This document shows, piece after piece, positions 27,347-37,385 of a DNA stretch of 64,000 bases (its first letter is position 1; each line of letters opens with the position of its first letter). The DNA lies in assembly GCA_015058045.1 (NCBI GenBank), contig SVDC01000013.1, forward strand, positions 1-64,000, written 5' to 3'. The DNA is from Cellulosilyticum sp. (lineage in GTDB: Bacteria; Bacillota; Clostridia; Lachnospirales; Cellulosilyticaceae). The translations under genes and the position numbers were made by a program. A model generated the notes under the pieces. It was not told where the DNA came from, did no database searches, and saw only the letters and a program-made list of their open reading frames with translations.

Positions 27347-28106
27347 ACTCCTCTCCTCCTACCTGTAACAAACTAAGGGTATCCATAATTCCGTGATACA
27401 TGGCTTCCTGAGTCATATTGCCCCTATAAATCTGATTGAAAATTTGTCCATCTTTAATAAAAAGTACCCTTTTGGCGTAGCTTGCTGCCTTACTACTATG
27501 GGTTACCATTAAAATGGTCTGTCCCTCTTCATTAATGGTTTTAAATAAATCCAGTAACTGCTTGGACGCTTTAGAATCTAGTGCCCCTGTAGGCTCATCT
27601 GCTAAAATAATTTTAGGCTCTGTAATAAGGGCTCTTGCCACCGCAGCACGTTGTTTCTGGCCACCTGATACTTCATAAGGAAATTTCTCCATCACTTTTT
27701 CTATCCCTAATCTCTTCACTAATGGCTCTAACCTTTTTACCATTACATCATAGCTTACCCCTTGCAAAACTAAAGGTAATAAAATATTATCCTTTAATGA
27801 AAAAGTATCTAACAAATTAAAATCCTGAAATACAAAGCCTAAATGGTCTCTTCGAAAAGCACACTTTTGGCGATTTTTAATATGGGCAAAAGGCTTACCT
27901 TCTAGTAAAATATCCCCCTTTGTAGGTTGGTCCAAAGTAGCTAGTAAATTAAGGAGTGTAGTTTTACCTGACCCTGACTCTCCCATAATCGCCACATACT
28001 CCCCCTCCTCCACGGAAAAGCTTACATCCTTTAGTGCTTCTACTTGATTGCCACCAAAACGTGTGGTATAAACTTTATTTAAATGACTTACTTCTAATAA
28101 TGACAT
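27339..28106 (-). CDS. BceA-like ABC transporter ATPase
   Basis: The 255-residue MacB/BceA-type ATPase has Walker A GESGSGKTT, signature VSGGQKQR and Walker B ILADEPTGALD. I choose the ATG at 28106, where GGAG lies 8 nt upstream. The in-frame ATG at 28121 has no ribosome site. It pairs with the large permease downstream in resistance to peptide antibiotics. Confidence 0.92.
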   Translation of the reverse strand: MSLLEVSHLNKVYTTRFGGNQVEALKDVSFSVEEGEYVAIMGESGSGKTTLLNLLATLDQPTKGDILLEGKPFAHIKNRQKCAFRRDHLGFVFQDFNLLDTFSLKDNILLPLVLQGVSYDVMVKRLEPLVKRLGIEKVMEKFPYEVSGGQKQRAAVARALITEPKIILADEPTGALDSKASKQLLDLFKTINEEGQTILMVTHSSKAASYAKRVLFIKDGQIFNQIYRGNMTQEAMYHGIMDTLSLLQVGGEEYA

Positions 28107-28145
28107 GTTTACAACTCCCATCTTTTTTCTTTGATAGCCTCATTA

Positions 28146-28195
28146 TAGAAAAAAAAGAAATGCCTTACTACCTACAGTAGCTTACATTTCTTCTT
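28146..28195 (-). terminator. Intrinsic terminator between bceRS-like and bceAB-like genes
   Basis: On the minus strand a GAAATG..CTAC / GTAG..CATTTC stem is followed by eight T residues. It suggests that the transporter genes have their own promoter, as in Bacillus, where BceR activates bceAB. Confidence 0.7.
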
Positions 28196-28203
28196 AGAAC
28201 CTT

Positions 28204-29232
28204 TCATTCTTGTAAGGTATCTTTCTCACTAATTGGAAAACCAATATAAAAGGATGTCCCTTCTCCTAATTTAGAGCTAACCTCCAATGTATGCCCTAGC
28301 TTACCTGTAATCTTTTTACATAAATAAAGCCCAATACCTGTTGATTTTTTATCCATACGTCCATTATAGCCTGTAAAGCCTCTTTGAAAAATACGTGGTA
28401 AATCTTCGCTTTGAATCCCTATTCCTGTATCAGAAATCATCAGGGTTTGTGCATCTTTCATTTGAATGGTAATACATCCACTTGGTGTATACTTAATACT
28501 ATTTGAGAGGATTTGCTCAATGACAAACTGTAACCATTTTTCATCTGTTATCACGCTATCCTCAAAATCTGCTAAATCAATAGAAAGCTTCTTTCCAATA
28601 AAACAAACGGCATATTTCTTCAGCGCTGAAGCAACAATGTCATGCAGTTTATACTGCTTTAATACTAAATCCTCTGATAGACTTTCTACTCTTAAATAAC
28701 CTAAAGCCATCTGGGCATACTGCTCAATTTTAAAGAGCTCTCTTTCTAGTAACAACTGCTCCTTTGAGTCATATACCTGAGCTTGTCTATTTTGTAAAAT
28801 CAGTTTAATAGCCGCAATAGGCGTTTTAATCTGATGTGTCCAGAGGGTATAGTAATCATTGGCTTCCTCCCTTTGCCTTGCCATCTGCTGACCTTGTCTT
28901 GTAAAAGCTTCGTAGTATACCTTAATAAGCTCTTGATATCCCATTTCCACTAAATCAAATGTCTCTGGTAAATCCTCTAACCCATATGCCCTATTATGAT
29001 AAACCCTAAGAAGCATCTCATATTTCTTGATATAGGTTTTTAAATCCCATAAAGCAGTAGCTATTCCTACAAATAAACCTAAAAAAGTACTATACCAAAT
29101 AGCCTCTAAATCTAAGTGCATTAACCAGGCTACCATCACATAATTTCCCATGATGAGTAGTGTTAAACTGATAACTAAAGCACGTTTCTTTAGCCATGCC
29201 TTTATATAGCCGATCTTAGTTTGCCTTTCCAT
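28204..29232 (-). CDS. BceS-like intramembrane-sensing histidine kinase
   Basis: The 342-residue kinase has two N-terminal membrane segments (about 15-32 and 36-54) with almost no outside loop, typical of BceS kinases that sense through the ABC permease. The phosphoacceptor motif is HQIKTP (about 132-137). The ATPase domain has N (EQILSNSIKYTP), G1 DTGIGI and G2 KSTGIGLYL. It lies 3 bp after the response regulator stop, so they are one operon. Confidence 0.92.
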   Translation of the reverse strand: MERQTKIGYIKAWLKKRALVISLTLLIMGNYVMVAWLMHLDLEAIWYSTFLGLFVGIATALWDLKTYIKKYEMLLRVYHNRAYGLEDLPETFDLVEMGYQELIKVYYEAFTRQGQQMARQREEANDYYTLWTHQIKTPIAAIKLILQNRQAQVYDSKEQLLLERELFKIEQYAQMALGYLRVESLSEDLVLKQYKLHDIVASALKKYAVCFIGKKLSIDLADFEDSVITDEKWLQFVIEQILSNSIKYTPSGCITIQMKDAQTLMISDTGIGIQSEDLPRIFQRGFTGYNGRMDKKSTGIGLYLCKKITGKLGHTLEVSSKLGEGTSFYIGFPISEKDTLQE

Positions 29233-29235
29233 ACT

Positions 29236-29913
29236 CTATCCCTCCAATAAGTAACCTAAGCCCTTTTTCGTAACAATAAGTTGTCCCAAACCGACTTCAT
29301 CTAGCTTCTTTCTTAACCTGGTCATATTAACGGTTAGCGTATTATCATCAATAAAGCACTCATTATCCCATAAACGCTTCATAAGCTCTTCCCTAGAAAC
29401 AATACGCTCCTTATTTTGAAAGAGCAGCTCTAAAATCCTAAATTCATTTTTGGTCAACTCCACTTTCTCGGTGCCTACTTGCAATGTGGTATTAAGTAAA
29501 TTAAGCATAATCCCCTTATGCTCTAAAAACCCCATCTGTGCTTTAAAATCATAAGTTCTTCTAAGAAGTGCTTGTACTTTAGCCACTAGAACCTGCACAT
29601 CAAAAGGCTTTGTGATAAAATCATCGCCACCCATATTCATTGCCATAACAATATTCATCTGATCACTCGCTGAAGAAAGAAAGACAATCGGTACCTTGGA
29701 GAACTTTCTAATTTCTGCACACCAATGATAACCATTAAAGAAAGGTAGTCCAATATCTAAAAGTACAAGATGCGGCTCAAAATGAATAAAATGTTCTTTT
29801 ACACTTGCAAAATCATTTGTTATTTCAACCTCATATTCCCACTTTTCCAAATATTCCTGGAGCTTCTGGCTAATAATTTGCTCATCTTCTACGATTTGAA
29901 TTCTATATTTCAT
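29236..29913 (-). CDS. BceR-like OmpR-family response regulator
   Basis: The 225-residue regulator has an N-terminal receiver domain (acidic pocket EDE at 10-12, phospho-Asp in LLDIGLPF near 54, Lys in TKPFD near 103) and a C-terminal winged helix (about 130-223). It is first in the two-gene regulator-kinase operon and would activate the bceAB-like genes downstream when the kinase is triggered by the transporter. Confidence 0.92.
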   Translation of the reverse strand: MKYRIQIVEDEQIISQKLQEYLEKWEYEVEITNDFASVKEHFIHFEPHLVLLDIGLPFFNGYHWCAEIRKFSKVPIVFLSSASDQMNIVMAMNMGGDDFITKPFDVQVLVAKVQALLRRTYDFKAQMGFLEHKGIMLNLLNTTLQVGTEKVELTKNEFRILELLFQNKERIVSREELMKRLWDNECFIDDNTLTVNMTRLRKKLDEVGLGQLIVTKKGLGYLLEG

Positions 29914-30152
29914 ATGTTTAACCTCATCTTAGTATCCTTTATTTTCCTTTTAAAATGCCTTATTTTCGGTATTCTCCCATAATATTAGTATATCTATTTC
30001 CTTCTCAACTGTCATCTTTTTTTCTTTCACATTTAATTATTCTAAATATATAAAATTTTTATTCTTTTGATAGAGATTTTTTTATGACTTGCATACTTCT
30101 ACAGTTTATGTTAACTTATTAGTAGAATATATGCTTCGGAGGTTACTTGTAT

Positions 30153-31436
30153 ATGAAAAAACTTAAATTAACCACCAAAACGCTCATTGCGCTTGTGAGT
30201 GGTATTATTTTTGGACTTTTACTGTCTTTAGTAGATTCTACTTTTATTAAACAGACATTACTCATTGATGGCATCCTCAAACTGATGGGGACAGGATTTT
30301 TAAATGCCATTAAGCTTTTAATTGGTCCCCTCGTATTTGTTTCTATCGTTTATGCGACTTCTTCTCTTAAAGAAATTCAAAAAATTGGACGTATTGGACT
30401 TAAGACTTTTTGTTTCTACATAGGTACAACAGGTTTAGCTATTACTTTAGCCCTTATTATGGCTAATATCATTAATCCTGGTAAAGGCGTAGATATCAGT
30501 CTTTTAACACAAGCTACAACTGGGGCAACTGTTACAACAAATTCAGTTAATATTATAGATACTTTACTTTCTATCATTCCAACCAATATCTTTGTTGCTT
30601 TTTCAGAAGGCAATGTATTAGGGATTATCTTCTTTGCTATTTTATTAGGAATCAGCATGACTTTAGTTGGAGAGAAAGCTCAGCCATTAGTGAATTTATT
30701 TGAAATCGGAAATGAAGTTTTACTTAAAGTCGTAAGTGTTGTCATGAAGTTTGCACCATTTGGGATTTTTGCCCTTCTTGCTTCAAACTTTGCAACCTTT
30801 GGTTATACAGCTTTAGTACCACTAGCTAAATATGTAATAGGTACGATTTTCACTTTAGGTTTACATCTTCTTCTTATTTATATGAGTATGCTGATTTTTA
30901 TTGGCAAACTGAATCCTATGATTTTCTTAAAGAAATTTATGCCAATCTTTAGCGTATGCTTCTCAACAGCTTCCTCTAGTGCTAGCTTACCAGTTTCTTT
31001 AAAAACATCAGAAGAACAATTTGGTGTAGACCCAAGTGTATGTTCCTTTACATTACCACTAGGTAGTACCATTAACATGGACGGAACAGCGATTATGCAA
31101 GGCTTTGCAGTAGTCTTTATTGCTCAGATGTATGGTATTTCTCTTGGTATGAATGACTACATTATGGTTATTATTACTGCCGTTTTAGCTTCTGTTGGTA
31201 CAGCTTCAGTACCTGGTGTAGGTGCAGTTATGCTTACTATGGTACTCGCTTCAGTTAATCTACCACTAGATGCTGTGGCATTAATTATCGGTGTGGACCA
31301 CATTATTGATATGTGCCGTACACCAGTTAACGTAGCAGGTGACCATATCTGTACTTTAATCGTTGCTAAAACTGAGAACGCATTAGATAAAACGATTTAT
31401 AATAATGTAGAAAATCTTACAGATCAAGCAGCTTAA
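30153..31436 (+). CDS. Dicarboxylate/amino acid:cation symporter (DAACS family)
   Basis: The protein of about 427 residues has eight membrane helices and two re-entrant hairpins. The family marks are the serine-rich hairpin STASSSASLPVSL (about 269-281) and the PLGSTINMDGTA motif (about 302-313) that binds sodium and substrate. It would import glutamate, aspartate or C4-dicarboxylates with Na+ or H+. CGGAGG lies 10 nt before the ATG at 30153. A TTG six bases upstream is too close. A terminator follows at 31478-31512. Confidence 0.92.
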   Translation: MKKLKLTTKTLIALVSGIIFGLLLSLVDSTFIKQTLLIDGILKLMGTGFLNAIKLLIGPLVFVSIVYATSSLKEIQKIGRIGLKTFCFYIGTTGLAITLALIMANIINPGKGVDISLLTQATTGATVTTNSVNIIDTLLSIIPTNIFVAFSEGNVLGIIFFAILLGISMTLVGEKAQPLVNLFEIGNEVLLKVVSVVMKFAPFGIFALLASNFATFGYTALVPLAKYVIGTIFTLGLHLLLIYMSMLIFIGKLNPMIFLKKFMPIFSVCFSTASSSASLPVSLKTSEEQFGVDPSVCSFTLPLGSTINMDGTAIMQGFAVVFIAQMYGISLGMNDYIMVIITAVLASVGTASVPGVGAVMLTMVLASVNLPLDAVALIIGVDHIIDMCRTPVNVAGDHICTLIVAKTENALDKTIYNNVENLTDQAA

Positions 31437-31477
31437 TGAGCCTTGTCAAATGGATTTATAAGCTTTGACCATAAAAA

Positions 31478-31512
31478 GTAGAAAAGACGATGCCATGTTT
31501 CCAGACATCGTC
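31478..31512. terminator. Intrinsic terminator between convergent genes
   Basis: AAAAGACGATG..CATCGTCTTTTTTT is a strong stem with a T-tract on the plus strand and an A-run on the other side. Confidence 0.85.
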
Positions 31513-31517
31513 TTTTT

Positions 31518-32504
31518 TTATTCCTCTATAATATGTAAACGGTACCAATCTTCATTATCTTTTAAAAACTCCTCTAAAGTCTGATACAAGAAAGTATCTC
31601 TATATCTTACCCAAATACGAGCTAAATCCCGATCCACATAAAAGGTTTGTAGATAGCGTCTATGCTTACCATAGCGTTCATCTTTTTTAATTCGATAAAC
31701 CTTTAGCTGATAACAACTTCTCTCATAATACTCCCTTGCATACTTATTGGGATAATTCTCTAACTCTGCTTCTAAACTTTCTTCTATAAATGCACTAGGC
31801 TCCATAAGATTTTCAATAAGATAGTCCATAATTTCTCTCTTACTTTTATAGTGCTCTACCTCTTCTAGATAATCTCTAAATTCATCAAAGAAACGCCAAA
31901 AAGCCTTTTCCTCATCATGCTCTTTTTCCATTAAAATTTGGCACCACCCCATGCTCATGGCACTTTCATATTTCTTTCCTAACCATTCTGAAAAATAACC
32001 CCAATGACTATTCTCATCTAAAGTATCTGAATAAGTCTTTCCTAAAGCATAAGCCCCATAAACAATATTTCTTAAAAAAGCATCTAATTCATAAATAGAT
32101 CGTCTTCTTAAATACATCATAGGTCGCATTTCCACATGTAAAATAACCGTTCTAAGATCCGTATTAATCCCTTGCTGATCTTCTAGGATAAGCTCTTTTT
32201 TTATGGCTCTATTAAAATTTCTCATAATCTGTCGTAGTCTAGCTTCCTTCTCATACTCTTCGACTTGTCCAATAAGCATAAAACTTTCTCTTTCTTCACA
32301 GACTTTTTGTAGTTCATTAAAATCTTCTGCATCTTCCTCACTTAAATATTTCTCTATTTCCTTTTTATCAAAATGCAGATTTCCTATGGTATCATCCGTA
32401 CTCAAGTAAAGTTCTAATAATTTTTTCAAGCTAATATTTAATCGATTAAACACTCTCGCCATATCTTCTATCCGAATATTAGTCTTCTTCTGGGCCTGTT
32501 TCAT
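31518..32504 (-). CDS. Hypothetical helical protein
   Basis: I do not recognise a family. The 328-residue protein is highly charged, rich in Glu, Lys, Tyr and Arg, with predicted helices throughout and no signal peptide, membrane segment or cysteine cluster. GGAGG lies about 10 nt before the ATG. It ends at the shared terminator with the symporter gene. Normal codon usage and length argue that it is real. Confidence 0.7.
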   Translation of the reverse strand: MKQAQKKTNIRIEDMARVFNRLNISLKKLLELYLSTDDTIGNLHFDKKEIEKYLSEEDAEDFNELQKVCEERESFMLIGQVEEYEKEARLRQIMRNFNRAIKKELILEDQQGINTDLRTVILHVEMRPMMYLRRRSIYELDAFLRNIVYGAYALGKTYSDTLDENSHWGYFSEWLGKKYESAMSMGWCQILMEKEHDEEKAFWRFFDEFRDYLEEVEHYKSKREIMDYLIENLMEPSAFIEESLEAELENYPNKYAREYYERSCYQLKVYRIKKDERYGKHRRYLQTFYVDRDLARIWVRYRDTFLYQTLEEFLKDNEDWYRLHIIEE

Positions 32505-32673
32505 GCAACCAAACCTCCCATTCTTTCCCTAGAACCTGTCTTATTTCCATAATATTATAAATTTTACATTATATCAATAGACAACTTAACTAGGATACAT
32601 GATACAAAATCCCTAATTTTTTATGCACTGTTTGATAAATAGGCTATAGTTCAAATAGTATCCCTCTTTCAGT

Positions 32674-33393
32674 TTAAGTATTAATATTTGCTTTTCGTGC
32701 TTGTGAACATAACTGTCTAACATTTACTTGATATAACTTTCCATCTTTAATAAAATTACTTCCACATTGACGAAACTCAAATTTTACTTTATTTTTAATA
32801 CATTGCTCACGAATATCTAATACCCACTCATAGTTTAGTGGTCTGGCATTACAATCAGACTCTCCTCCCACCATTACCAGTTCCACATCACTTAAATATT
32901 TTTCTATATCAATATGTTCGATTAACGGCTGGCATATAATATTTTTATGCTTTATAGGTAAAGTCTGAAAAATTGAAAGCCTAAAATCAGCCATTTCTTG
33001 ATTTTCTATGGTGCACCCCACTGTTACATGATCGTAACCCTCTCCCCAATCCTCAGGAATACACTCCATAAATCTTTCTATACGCTTTGTTAGGAAGATA
33101 AAATGCAAATCAGACCTTTCCTTAATCATTTGCCAACATGCCTCTCGCCACATATCCGCATCTGCTAAAAGAAAATCAGAAGAAAAGCATACGTAGATGA
33201 CTTCCCCTGAGGCTATCTTATATGTGCCTGCTTTTTCTCCTCTTTTGTATCTTTCAATAGGCAATGTATATTGATTCGTCTTTACGATGTCATTTGTATC
33301 CACTCCACGTTTAGTATCCCCTTTATGAATATAACAAAACTTACAACCCTCACTATGCTTATGACAGCCACGCCATGGATTCCATATTGCCAT
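32674..33393 (-). CDS. DUF5131 (phage Gp37/Gp68) family protein
   Basis: The 239-residue protein has the N-terminal signature WNPWRGCHKHSEGCKFCY (4-21), with three cysteines in a C-x6-C-x2-C pattern, and the C-terminal VMVGGES block (about 175-181). It belongs to the DUF5131/Gp37-Gp68 family found in phages and many bacterial genomes. It has been suggested to be radical-SAM-like, but no activity is established to my knowledge. A GAGGGG site precedes the ATG. It lies at the edge of the accessory region. Confidence 0.85.
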   Translation of the reverse strand: MAIWNPWRGCHKHSEGCKFCYIHKGDTKRGVDTNDIVKTNQYTLPIERYKRGEKAGTYKIASGEVIYVCFSSDFLLADADMWREACWQMIKERSDLHFIFLTKRIERFMECIPEDWGEGYDHVTVGCTIENQEMADFRLSIFQTLPIKHKNIICQPLIEHIDIEKYLSDVELVMVGGESDCNARPLNYEWVLDIREQCIKNKVKFEFRQCGSNFIKDGKLYQVNVRQLCSQARKANINT

Positions 33394-33892
33394 ATTTTAA
33401 CCCCTCGCTTTTCCATAGTTATTAGAACTACTTGTTCAGACAACTACATCTTCTATTTAAAATTTTCTATAGTGATCTTTAAAACGCCCCAATATAGTAT
33501 AGTCTATTTTATATTTTCCCAAAAATCAATTTTTTATTCCTAATAAAAATCTAGATATAAAAAGGTAGAGAATGATTATTCACTCTCTACCCTTTTCCAT
33601 TGCTCTATCTATAATTGTAACTCTCCCTATCATTTAAAAGTAACAGCTTCTGTATATTGGATATTAAACGTAAAAACTATCTTCATCTATCTGTCCATGA
33701 CTCTTATAATATACTCCCTATATTAATTTAATCTATTTTGGTATTCTCTCGACCAATCATTTGAAACCTTTTTCTCTACCAAAATATAGTATATGCTATT
33801 TATGAAATAAGAGGTAAGGTTAGTTTATACATCTTTCCTTATCTCAAATTTAGTCTTATGAAATAAATAATTATCTTTAAAATAATTATTTA
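33394..33892. other. Intergenic region with terminator hairpins
   Basis: No gene was found. A GGTAGAGA..TCTCTACC stem with A and T runs (33559-33598) and a 13-bp inverted repeat AATAAATAATTAT/ATAATTATTTATT (33854-33893, overlapping the stop region of the next gene) look like terminators. Otherwise the region is AT-rich. Confidence 0.6.
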
Positions 33893-35683
33893 TTAATTTC
33901 TTGTATAGGCACGCCTCATCAGATTATTAAATTGCTCAGTCCCTGCTTCTAATTCGATTACACTATTAGCATTTCTTTCATAATATTTGCCATCATATAC
34001 AAGTGGTTTATCTTCTGCACATATTTCAAATAAAATTAGTGCTTTATCATAATATGTTATTTGCTTCATATGACGTAAAATATATGATTTTACATCTTCA
34101 TCTATAGGTTCCTTTTCTACCTCCTGCCTAATCTTACCAAAATAATTATCTAGACTTCCCATTGAACTATCTGCTTCATCTTTCACACCTACAATATAAT
34201 ATGTATTAAACTTTCTAGGTTCTGCATCATATATTTTTCTATGTAAATTACTATCTTCTTGTTTATCAGCTATTCCCAATAAAATATATCCTTTTTTCCC
34301 AAATTCAGTATTTCCCATAGCTGTTAATGTCTTAACTATTTTACTTAAACACTGTTTATTATATTTCTTCTCCTGATTTAATCCACATAAGCCAATTTTA
34401 AACTCAAGCATTTGTTGTTCTATCATTGATTGTGTAAGCATCATTTCCAATCTACTAATCCACTCATTAGTAGCAGGTCCTTTAGTATATGCCGTCTTAA
34501 AGTACTTCTTAATAATTCCCGTAAGTGCATTTATTTTCTCTTGTCTTACACTACTTCCCCATTCACTACTACCCAAATTTTGTAATTCCCTATTTCCAAT
34601 CCCACGTAACGCTCTACTAAGTCCCTTATAATCTGTTATCATTTTATCACTGCATATTAAATTGTATATAGTTAAAAAAACAACTTGAAATGATCTTGAC
34701 TTAGCAGTTCCATCACCATCAAATAATAATTTAGAATACGTTTTTCCTGAAGTAGCACTAATTTTCTTTAACTCATCTACCACATCCATAAACTTCTTTT
34801 CGATGCTGTCACTACCTAAGCGTACTATTTTTCCATTCAATTTATCAACCAGTCTCTTTTCATCTTCTTTTCTTCCATATATTACATCTAATGTATGAGA
34901 AGTTGGGGATTCTTCTGGTCCAAGTAAAATATATACTAAAATATGAGCAATTAACTCTTCATCTCTAGACTCACGTATATTCTTTAATGTAATAATCCCT
35001 TCTTTAGTCCAATATATATTACGAATATCAATACCGTAATCAAGATTTTTATTCGATAGACTTATTTTTCTCATTTGTGATAATTCTAATACATCACTTT
35101 CAGAAAAATCTGTTCTTATCTTACAAGCAATATGTCGAACTAAATCAGAAAATTCTCCAATCACACCTGCTTGTCTTAATTCTTGCTTGGATAACTGTCT
35201 TCCATTTGCATTAATTCTTCTAAATATCTCTTCGACATGCATATCATCATAACTAGTAATCGAAAATGGTAATTGATAATTTGCAATACTAGTACATAAT
35301 TCCCTAGGTAATATAGGCTGCTTCTGTATTAACTTCCCACTGTCCATTAATTCTTTTGTGCGAGCCATAGTTTCTAAATCAAAATATCCATTATATTTTT
35401 CGTTTTCTAATTTAAATTCTCCTTCTATGAAAGAAAAAATAGCATCCAGTCTTTGCATACCATCAATTATTTCGTAGTGTTCACCCATAGTAGTTTTAGT
35501 CCTTACAAATAGAAATAATGGCACTGAATATTGTCTAGAAATAGAATCAATAAATTTCTCTTTCTCGTCATAAGTCCATACAAGCTTTCTTTGATACTTT
35601 CTATTGACCCTAAATTTTCCACTAACAAACCAATCATAAACAAGTTGAATTATCTCACCTTTAATTGATAAGTTATTTTCCAT
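33893..35683 (-). CDS. DUF262 protein with C-terminal Schlafen/AlbA_2-like domain
   Basis: The 596-residue protein has a DUF262 (ParB-like, GmrS-related) N-terminus with RKYQRKLVW (28-36) and DGMQRL (74-79), the arrangement used for nucleotide-dependent DNA restriction in GmrSD and BrxU. The last 180 residues resemble an AlbA_2/Schlafen domain: LEFK (426-429), MGNTEF followed by GYILLGIAD (465-473), and YYERNANS (567-574). No HNH nuclease (DUF1607) motif was seen. A defence role is likely from the family and from the island context. The exact mechanism is unknown. GGAGGAG precedes the ATG. Confidence 0.75.
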   Translation of the reverse strand: MENNLSIKGEIIQLVYDWFVSGKFRVNRKYQRKLVWTYDEKEKFIDSISRQYSVPLFLFVRTKTTMGEHYEIIDGMQRLDAIFSFIEGEFKLENEKYNGYFDLETMARTKELMDSGKLIQKQPILPRELCTSIANYQLPFSITSYDDMHVEEIFRRINANGRQLSKQELRQAGVIGEFSDLVRHIACKIRTDFSESDVLELSQMRKISLSNKNLDYGIDIRNIYWTKEGIITLKNIRESRDEELIAHILVYILLGPEESPTSHTLDVIYGRKEDEKRLVDKLNGKIVRLGSDSIEKKFMDVVDELKKISATSGKTYSKLLFDGDGTAKSRSFQVVFLTIYNLICSDKMITDYKGLSRALRGIGNRELQNLGSSEWGSSVRQEKINALTGIIKKYFKTAYTKGPATNEWISRLEMMLTQSMIEQQMLEFKIGLCGLNQEKKYNKQCLSKIVKTLTAMGNTEFGKKGYILLGIADKQEDSNLHRKIYDAEPRKFNTYYIVGVKDEADSSMGSLDNYFGKIRQEVEKEPIDEDVKSYILRHMKQITYYDKALILFEICAEDKPLVYDGKYYERNANSVIELEAGTEQFNNLMRRAYTRN

Positions 35684-35829
35684 TATCTTCTCCTCCTTAA
35701 CATAATCAATTATAATATTTAGAATTATTATACATCAATCTCGATTTAATTTAAATATCTGGTGTTAGTATAATTTAGCGGACACTTAAAGTACGACATA
35801 TTAAAATTTTCTTGAAAGTATGTATTCGC

Positions 35830-36114
35830 ATGGCCCTCAAAACAGGTAATAGGTATCCTAGAGAATTTAAACAACAAATCGTTGATCTTTATAATGCTGG
35901 TACACCAGTTGCAAAACTGGCTAGTGAATATGGCATAATTGAACAAACTATTTATAAATGGATTAAGCTTTATTCTCCTCTCATTGAAGAAGATGATGGC
36001 TCAAGCATTAGTATGAAGGACTATAAAGATCTTCAAAAGAAGCTTGCTCAACTAGAGCTAGAGAATGAAATATTAAAAAAGCTACAGCCATATTCGCCAG
36101 AAATCATTAGATAA
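35830..36114 (+). CDS. IS3-family transposase OrfA (helix-turn-helix)
   Basis: The product of about 94 residues has an N-terminal helix-turn-helix (YPREFKQQIVDLYNAG, LASEYGI, IYKWIK) and a C-terminal leucine-zipper-like segment (LQKKLAQLELENEILKKL). I use the ATG at 35830. OrfB remnants continue in the same frame after the TAA, unlike the usual -1 arrangement. The partner is inactive, so the element is probably immobile. Confidence 0.75.
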   Translation: MALKTGNRYPREFKQQIVDLYNAGTPVAKLASEYGIIEQTIYKWIKLYSPLIEEDDGSSISMKDYKDLQKKLAQLELENEILKKLQPYSPEIIR

Positions 36115-36126
36115 GATTCTTGCTTT

Positions 36127-36650
36127 TATCGTAAGATTCCAAATACCTGTCCTATAAAAACAATGTGTAAAGTATTAAAAATACAAGGTAGTACGTATTA
36201 TGAAAGATTACATCATCAGCCATATAATCGTGAACTTCAAAATCAACAGCTAGATGAGGAAATTAAAGAAATTTACTATACTAGTAAAAAACGTTATGGT
36301 GCACTAAAGATTTATAAAGTACTTCTTTCTAAAACAATCAAAGTAAGTTTAAAACGTGTTCAACATCGTATGGCTTTATTAGGTATACGTTCTATTGTTG
36401 TAAAAAAATATCGCCATCATTCTAGTAATCAAGCTGTGATAGAACAAAAAAATCTTTTAAAAAAGATTTTTCAACAACTTCTATTAATCAAAAATGGTGC
36501 ACTCATATTACCTATATTCATACATTAAGAGATGGCTGAACATATCTTGCTTCAGTCATGGACTTTTATAGTAAAAAGGTTATTAGTTGGCTTATGGTAC
36601 ATCAATGACAGCTGAACTAGCTTTAAAAGCTGTATATAATATCACCGTAT
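36127..36650 (+). pseudogene. Broken IS3-family transposase OrfB
   Basis: The N-terminal HTH_21-like part is intact (PIKTMCKVLKI, RYGALKIYKVL). A frameshift in the A-rich run near 36460 shifts the frame. In the new frame the integrase core start reads WCTHITYI, where the first catalytic Asp (usually WxTDITY) has become His. This is followed by a TGA in place of Trp (near 36536) and more stops. The second Asp region is recognisable (SVMDFYSKKVISW). The DDE domain is lost after that. Confidence 0.75.
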
Positions 36651-37002
36651 AACTGAGTTCGTCGGCTATTACATACTTCTATTAATACTGATTATATATT
36701 CACATTAGTTTTACCATAACTAGTCTGTCTTTCATGTCTATCTTTCTAATGCTTACCCACTCTTTAGAGTGCCAAACTACCACCACAACTGTTTTTTAGG
36801 GTTATTAGTCGTTGCCCACCTAGCAAGCTATTATTACCCTTACATTAATTGCAATAGAAGAAACTACTCAATGAATAATAGCTTTGTTGACTTAACTGCA
36901 TCGGCTCAAGTAAACCTTCGTTTTATACTGTTACGGCATCCAGATTAATTCTGGAACTTGTCTTGCTTTTCAGTGGGAAGTCCTATTCCCAGCTCTCACC
37001 TC

Positions 37003-37385
37003 CTATTTTTTACCCTCAAATAGCCATATCCCAATTTCTCAAGATCTTCTTTATAACGTAGAAGACATACTTTAAAATCTTGAATACCTCTAAACCCCCT
37101 ATTTATTACTCCTTTTTAAGTTCAGCCAATATTTTTTCATATCTATCACTTATTATAAAAGACTTTATAATATCAAATATAGAGTGCATAGAAACTATAT
37201 TTTCAAAGTTTATTCCCTCTAGTTGTATTTTTAACGGTTTTACTTAATATACCGCTAGCTTATGTGTTCCTATTAATTCTTTTAAAAACACTGTTCTGGG
37301 AAGTAAATTAATCACATACATTCTTGATACCCAACTAAAGAATATCTCTTCTAGTTGCACCTTTAATATATTCAATATATTCTAT
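37003..37385 (-). pseudogene. Degraded reading frames of unknown origin
   Basis: One minus-strand frame reads through about 90 codons with a single stop (segments such as LLPRTVFLKELIGTHKLAVY, then after the stop VKPLKIQLEGINFENIV, ending SDRYEKILAELKKE at 37106). An overlapping second frame ends KEDLEKLGYGYLRVKN at 37003. Composition is protein-like, but I do not recognise a family. Confidence 0.3.

Larger units (their letters stand above)
35765..36660 (+). mobile_element. Decayed IS3-family insertion sequence
   Basis: The element contains an intact-looking OrfA and a broken OrfB (IS150-like). Left-end sequence GCGGACACTTAAAG is seen near 35778, while no matching right end was found. It is disabled by a frameshift, stop codons and loss of a catalytic Asp. 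Confidence 0.75.
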
